64,000 nt of DNA. Origin: Avena insularis. Lineage: Eukaryota; Streptophyta; Magnoliopsida; Poales; Poaceae. Position numbers and translations under genes: made by a program. Shown in pieces: positions 59,195 through 64,000 of the stretch. Where the stretch lies: assembly GCA_023614405.1 (NCBI GenBank), contig CM042684.1, positions 468,233,650 to 468,297,649 of the forward strand. Reading direction: 5' to 3'. Numbering within the stretch: the stretch's first letter is position 1; each line of letters opens with the position of its first letter. The notes beneath the pieces are model-generated. The model was given only the letters and a program-made list of their open reading frames with translations. It was not told where the DNA came from and ran no database searches.

Positions 59195-59386
59195 TTTTTT
59201 TGGGGTTTTCAAATAAGAAAGCAAACTAGTAAAACTAATTTTTTTGGATTTTTGAAGAACAAAACAAGCAAACAAAGCAAAAAAAAACTAAGCAAAACAA
59301 AAACAACAAAGTAAAGAGATTGGTTATGAGGGACTCCCCTTGTGAAGATGTCCTTGACTCCCCGGCAACGGCGCCAGAAAATCGCT
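59195..59386 (-). other. Element C 5' untranslated region and primer binding site
   Basis: TGGCGCCGTTGCC on minus (59376-59364) lies ten bases inside the LTR. The leader matches that of element B almost base for base. Confidence 0.8.
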
Positions 59387-60174
59387 TGATGGCTCAATAC
59401 ACCAGTAAAAAAAGTGCTTGCGCGGTAGAGCTCATTGAAACCCCAAGAGGAAGGTATGATGAGCACAAAGAGCATTATGAAACCAAGATTTAATCGAACC
59501 AAGAGGAAACACTAAAGGTAAGCATTAAAGCAGCATAACCACAAAATCTTGTCCCTAAACGGAGCTCACAAGATCTAAACATGAAAGCACAAAGGAGGAG
59601 AAACCAGCCATCTAGCTACTACATGGATCCTAGTCCAAGGATGAACTACTCACGATCACACCAGAGCCTTGCATGGTGATGAAGAAGGCCTGTGGTGAAT
59701 TCTCTCCCAGGTGCCGGAAGAGCTTCAGATCCTCCCGATCTAGGGATGGAGATGATGGCGGCCATGCACTCTTTCGTGGATTTTTGATCGTGTACTTAGG
59801 GTTTTCGTCCCGAGGGCAACTTATAGGCTAAGGAGAGGCCGAGGGTGCTGGGTCGGCTGCACACCTCGGCGCTGGCTAGGCCTGGCCGCGCTGCCGTGGT
59901 GTGGCTGGCCCCCAGCCCTTTCTCCGCCTCAGACATGGCACTTGATCCTTCCGAAAAATAGGCACTTTGGCTTTTGTCCCGCCCAATTCGAGAATATTCA
60001 TTTTCGACTTTTCCGGAACCAAAACAACAGAAAACAGTTGCAATCGTGGCTCTTGTTAATAGGTTAGTCCAAGTAATCATAATAAAAGTACTCCAAAGTT
60101 GGAACAAAACACAAGAAAGTGGATAAAACCAAGCATGGAACATCAAAAATTATAGATACATTTGCAATGTATCA
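59387..60174 (-). repeat. Element C 5' LTR, internally deleted
   Basis: The same ends as the partner LTR, but the segment corresponding to about 53060-53870 is missing. Confidence 0.85.
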
Positions 60175-61392
60175 ATATTGCCCTCGGGACGAAAACCCTA
60201 AGTACCCGATCAAAAATCCACGAAAGAGTCTGTAGTCACCATCATCTCCATCCCTAGATCGGGAGGGATCTGAAGCTCTTCCCGGCACCCTTCCGGAGAG
60301 GGGAATTCACCCTGGAGGCCTTCTTCATCACCATGCAAGCCTCCGTGATGCGGAGTTCATCATTGGACTATGGATCCATGTAGTAGCTAGATGGCTGGTT
60401 CCCTCCTTTGTGCTTTCATGTTTAGATCTTGTGAGCTCCGTTCATGATCAAGATCATCTATTTGTAATTTATACATGTTGTGTTTGCGGGGATCCGATGG
60501 ATATTGAGATGCTATTTCAGATTGATTATTGATTCTATCATGTCTTTGTTATTTGGGAGCTTGTATGCTTTCCGTTGTTAGTAGCTATCTTGGCCAAGTA
60601 GATGCTAGCAACTCCAAGAGTTAGTATTTATGCTCGATAGTGGGTTCATGCCTCCGTAACTGGGAAGTGACCGAAATCTCTAAGGTACTAGATGTGCTGT
60701 TGCTACTAGGAGAAAACAACAATCCTTTGTTCATAGAACAATCCTATTGTTTACTTTACACGTAGTTCAGAAGCAATAACTGCTGCTTGCAACTTAATAA
60801 TCGGAGGGGGTTCGGATGATAACCTGAAGGTGGATTATTAGTCATAGATGTAGTTGGATGGCGGTCTATGTATTATGTTGTAATGCCCAATCAAGTCTCA
60901 GAGGAGTCAAGATGATTAGTATATGCATGTATTGCTTCTCGGTGTTTGTCAATTGCCCCGCTGTAATTTGTTTACCCAGCATGTTATCTATCTAAGGAGA
61001 GCCACCTCTAGTGAACTATGGATCTCGGTCCTTTTTCTTTACATACAATCTATAAACTGTTTCTGCTTTATGTTTACTTTCTGCAAACTTTTACTTCTTT
61101 CCGTTCGATACGTTTAATCCTTTGTTTTTCGCAAAACACGGTGAGATTGACAACCTCATCTCAAGTTGGGGACAAAGTTCTGTGGTTGTGTTGTGCAGGT
61201 CTCCACGTTGCTACTAGCACCGTAGTGACCGCCAAAGCTCAGCTAGTAACACCTTTGGGGTGTTTCCTTGCTCCTACTGGTTCGATTAAACCTTGGTTTC
61301 ATAACTGAGGGAAAACTTACTGCTGTGCTCATCATACCTTCCTCTTGGGGTTCCCAACGAGCTCTACATCGAAAATCGAGCGCATCAAGGCC

Positions 61393-62408
61393 GTGCGGCG
61401 AGGCGGTGGCGGCCACGACGGTGGGGCTGTAGCGTCTTCTTCGATGGCGTGGTGGCTCGCAGCGGCGCACGGTGGGGAGGTGCGGAGGAGGACGGAGATG
61501 GATGCAGAGATGGGCAGGGCGGCGGCTGCCCTCCTGGCCTGATTTGCGGATCGGATCTGGGCTCGTTCCGATCGTCAGGAGCCAGTCGGCGGTGTGGGGA
61601 CTGTTGTGCTGGTTTGGCCTAAATAAATGTGGTTGTCCTTGGAATTCCCTCTCTCTATGATGAAGAACTACCCGTCGCTAGCCGTCATTGATCTTTGGTG
61701 GACTACCGAGTCCCGGAAGACTCCGTCGGTGAATTCTAAATGGACGACATGCCTGGAGTTCGCCGCTATTGACGGTGTTTTGGTCACGTGCAACCATGTT
61801 TTTTGCTGACTGTTTGGTTTCAGAGGTGGCGTTCTGAAATTCTGCAATCTGTTGCCATTATGGGACATATGGTTCCAAGGTGAAGTCAGACGCGGAGAAT
61901 GGCACGAAAGCCGGAAACTGATGACGGGCAATGGAAGTTTGAGTCCTGAGGATATAGGGTTTCTGACTTGGTGTTTTGTGATTTGGAGTAGCGGAATTGG
62001 CAAGCGAGGGCGACATCACATGAGGAATTCAGTGTCTAATCCTGCAGGGTGAAAACCCAAGGTCTGGCCTTAACTGGTTGTGCCTGGCAATGATCTTGTT
62101 GAAGGTATTGTTTTGTGTGTGTGGACTTTCTCCAGGGTGAAAATATATGGTCTTTGATCAGGGCGATGATGGCGCTTGAGCACTGTTCCCTTATTGGAGG
62201 CATCGCTTTTGGAGTTGTTGGATTTCTGGTGGTGTTTTGTCCGCTGTTTCAAGGATCGGATCACTGTAGCGGGACTTTTCTTTTTTATAATTCTTCTTTC
62301 TTTTGTTAGCTGTGTGCATCCGTAATTTCAATAGAGTATTATGTTATTGCAGATGTTGGGTGTAATTAGTATCTCATGATATTAATATATGCTCCTTTAA
62401 AAAAAAAC
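61393..62408 (+). mobile_element. Probable non-LTR retrotransposon 3' end
   Basis: Sequence ending in TGGGTGTAATTAGTATCTC, a GATATTAATATATGCTCC-type motif and nine A (about 62400-62408) has the tail style of grass LINEs. The GC-rich 5' part beside element D has no domain, and no target duplication was found. Small open frames within it are unsupported. Confidence 0.45.
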
Positions 62409-62597
62409 TGCACAGCCGTACCTTTTTCTTGTTCAGATGGAAAAAACAGCCTACTTTAGTAGGACGTGGGCCAGATTTTGTACTATTAAAATTCCTGGAC
62501 TGGCATGAGAATGTGACCATGGTGACAACACAAATGAACGGTCAGAAACTTAGAACGATTAGAATCGAGTGGGTGTAAATAGGTGATGAGGTGGTAC
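62409..62597. other. Unassigned sequence
   Basis: Nothing recognised; short flank between the A tail and the hAT element. Confidence 0.4.
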
Positions 62598-62605
62598 ACT
62601 TCATG

Positions 62606-63340
62606 TAGGGATGTAATCGGATCGGATTGGATCGGATTTTCTCTCTACCATATCCTATTTCATATTTTCCCCACGGATTTAGACCGGATCGGATAATGAC
62701 CAGTTACAGATTCGAATACGGATATACTACACCGCGGATTCGGAACGGAAACAGAGCGAACTCGGGACGGAAAAAGAAGTAATCGGATCGGCACATGCAT
62801 AAGTAGATTGATAATAAAAATTAATTGATAAAATAAATTTAACAAAATACTAATGGATTCAACAATTGTAACATGATTGAATGAGTAAATATAAGTTGAC
62901 CACATGAACAAATAAGTCGATGTGTATAAAATAACACACACACAAGAGCTAAAATAGCACTGACGCATGCTTAAGTAACTCAATATCCTAACAAGTTTGG
63001 ACTTTATATTCGATCAAATGGCTATGTAAGTGTGTAGATGTTTAACGAATGAACTTACCAACTCACTAACTATTATTCATATTTTATTAACTCTGATGTT
63101 TCGGATAAAAAATCAGATTATTCAGTGTAAATCCATCGGATAATCCTAAATAATTTTCGGATACGGATATCCGGGTGCTAATATGCTAATACGCATATCA
63201 TATCCTATACCGTTTTTGGGCGTCAAGTTCGGATCCGGATATCCTTATCCGTCGGATTCACTCAAATCGGATATGGAGTCTCTAAAACGGGTTCGAAAAC
63301 AAATTCAGTGCGGAAATTATCATATCCGCTTACATCCCTA
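62606..63340. mobile_element. hAT-type non-autonomous element, 735 bp
   Basis: The left end TAGGGATGTAATCGGAT and the reverse complement of the right end, TAGGGATGTAAGCGGAT, are terminal inverted repeats. They are flanked by an 8-bp duplication with one mismatch (ACTTCATG 62598-62605, ACTGCATG 63341-63348). Subterminal GGATCGGAT/ATCCGATA motifs recur at both ends. No transposase. Confidence 0.85.
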
Positions 63341-63622
63341 ACTGCATGTGTAGATAGACTATCATATATGATTCTTCGTGAGTTTTGCTTTATAAGAAGG
63401 TATAGATGTAATATGATCTGGTTATATATGCGACATGATTTTTGGGCGAATTGTAAATTTCGTAATTCTAGAGATGTTTTTTCATTGGGAAACTTTGTAT
63501 GGCTGACTAATTGAGTTCCACACTAAGTTGTGACTAGCTTCGTTCTCAAAGGTTTGACATTTAACCCTCTTTGACTTTTTTACAAGACATTGCCCCGTCC
63601 AACACTAGCACGGTACTCTCTA

Positions 63623-63791
63623 CTCCCTCCATTTTAAAATATAAGATGTTTTAGCTTTGTGAAAGGAGTGTATCTAGACCTCTTTTAGTGTATAGGTTCA
63701 CTCCATACCTAGATGAACATATACACTAAAAGAGGTCTAAATATATTCCATTCACAAAACTAAAACATCTTATATTTTGAAACGGAGGGAG
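63623..63791. mobile_element. Stowaway MITE, 169 bp
   Basis: CTCCCTCCATTTTAAAATAT and TATTTTGAAACGGAGGGAG ends with TA on both sides (63621-63622 and 63792-63793). The arms pair over nearly their full length (AAGATGTTTTAG / CTAAAACATCTT), so it is a young or well-kept copy. Confidence 0.92.
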
Positions 63792-63817
63792 TAGTATCTA
63801 TTAATCGGTAAAAGATA

Positions 63818-63900
63818 CTCCCTCTGGCTTATAACAACTGTCACTAATTTAGCACCGCTTAAACTAAATCAACTATACATTTATTATAGATCAGAGGAAG
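63818..63900. mobile_element. Short Stowaway-like MITE, 83 bp
   Basis: CTCCCTCTGGCTTATA and the inverted TATAGATCAGAGGAAG ends with TA at 63816-63817 and 63901-63902. The ends are less well conserved than in the neighbour 25 bp away. Confidence 0.65.
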
Positions 63901-64000
63901 TACATAATCATGGTCGGATCAAAATGTCACGTACGGTGTTCAAGTTTTTAGGGCAGGTAAAATGTAGACGGTGGTGATGATGGGCCGGAGTACATAAAGA

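Larger units (their letters stand above)
52900..60174 (-). mobile_element. Element C: non-autonomous Athila-like LTR retrotransposon
   Basis: LTRs at 52900-54498 and 59387-60174 in minus orientation, with perfect 5-bp duplication ATATT (52895-52899 and 60175-60179). The right (5') LTR is only 788 bp because an internal part of about 0.8 kb is deleted (break near 59550). The internal region encodes gag plus a protease-like end, no RT or integrase. The element inserted into solo LTR D of its own family, in the opposite orientation. Confidence 0.92.
52551..61387 (+). mobile_element. Element D: solo LTR, split by element C
   Basis: It starts TGATACATTGCAAATGTATC and ends GAGCGCATCA, flanked by a perfect 5-bp duplication, AGGCC (52546-52550 and 61388-61392). 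Subtracting element C and its duplicated ATATT leaves about 1557 bp (52551-52899 joined to 60180-61387), one LTR of the family of elements B and C, in plus orientation. No internal region or partner LTR exists, so it is the product of LTR-LTR recombination. Its last 30 bp diverge from the family consensus. Confidence 0.88.

Overview
The window looks like intergenic, transposon-filled DNA of a flowering plant, almost certainly a grass (Poaceae, probably the cool-season/Pooideae side). The evidence is TA-flanked Stowaway elements with CTCCCTCC ends, a Helitron with the grass-type CTAG end, a CACTA element with subterminal repeats, Tat- and Athila-type Ty3/Gypsy elements, several LINE remains and GT-AG introns. 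I see no intact host gene, no rRNA or tRNA gene, and nothing prokaryotic. Almost all coding sequence is transposon-derived and carries stops or frameshifts. Species and family names cannot be fixed without a database.

Layout. 0-10.8 kb: low-complexity tracts, an old duplicated block (X, about 1.3-3.1 kb), MITEs, a shattered minus-strand LINE (3.2-7.6 kb), a broken Myb/SANT-type gene relic at 8.5-8.9 kb, and three copies of a four-copy local repeat. 10.8-30.3 kb: a three-level nest. A Copia LTR was hit by a short minus-strand LTR element (element B, TSD GGGGA), whose gag was then hit by a 12.5 kb plus-strand Tat-lineage Gypsy element (element A, TSD CATTC). Element A carries gag-pol on one strand and a six-exon accessory gene on the other. 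30.3-31.1 kb: the remaining Copia pol end. 31.3-38.2 kb: a nearly full-length decayed LINE with poly(A) and target duplication, with an hAT MITE in its ORF1.

38.3-46.4 kb: block Y, the second copy of block X, split by a 1.4 kb LINE fragment and a 4.5 kb Helitron. X and Y serve as empty-site controls for each other's insertions. 46.9-52.5 kb: a Stowaway, unassigned sequence, and a 3.0 kb non-autonomous CACTA element (TSD TGC) with a small spliced gene relic. 52.55-61.4 kb: a solo LTR (element D, TSD AGGCC) split by an opposite-strand element of the same LTR family (element C, TSD ATATT) that carries an Athila-like gag. 61.4-64 kb: a retro-tail-like sequence, an hAT element and two Stowaways.

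The most unusual signals are: (1) five ultra-short retro-insertions of 16-41 bp, each flanked by a 14-19 bp target duplication, three sharing the same 3' terminus; (2) the antisense six-exon gene of element A, whose five GT-AG introns all keep frame; (3) the X/Y duplication with reciprocal empty sites; (4) one LTR family carrying two unrelated gag modules; (5) a four-copy local repeat with an antisense peptide pattern I do not recognise.
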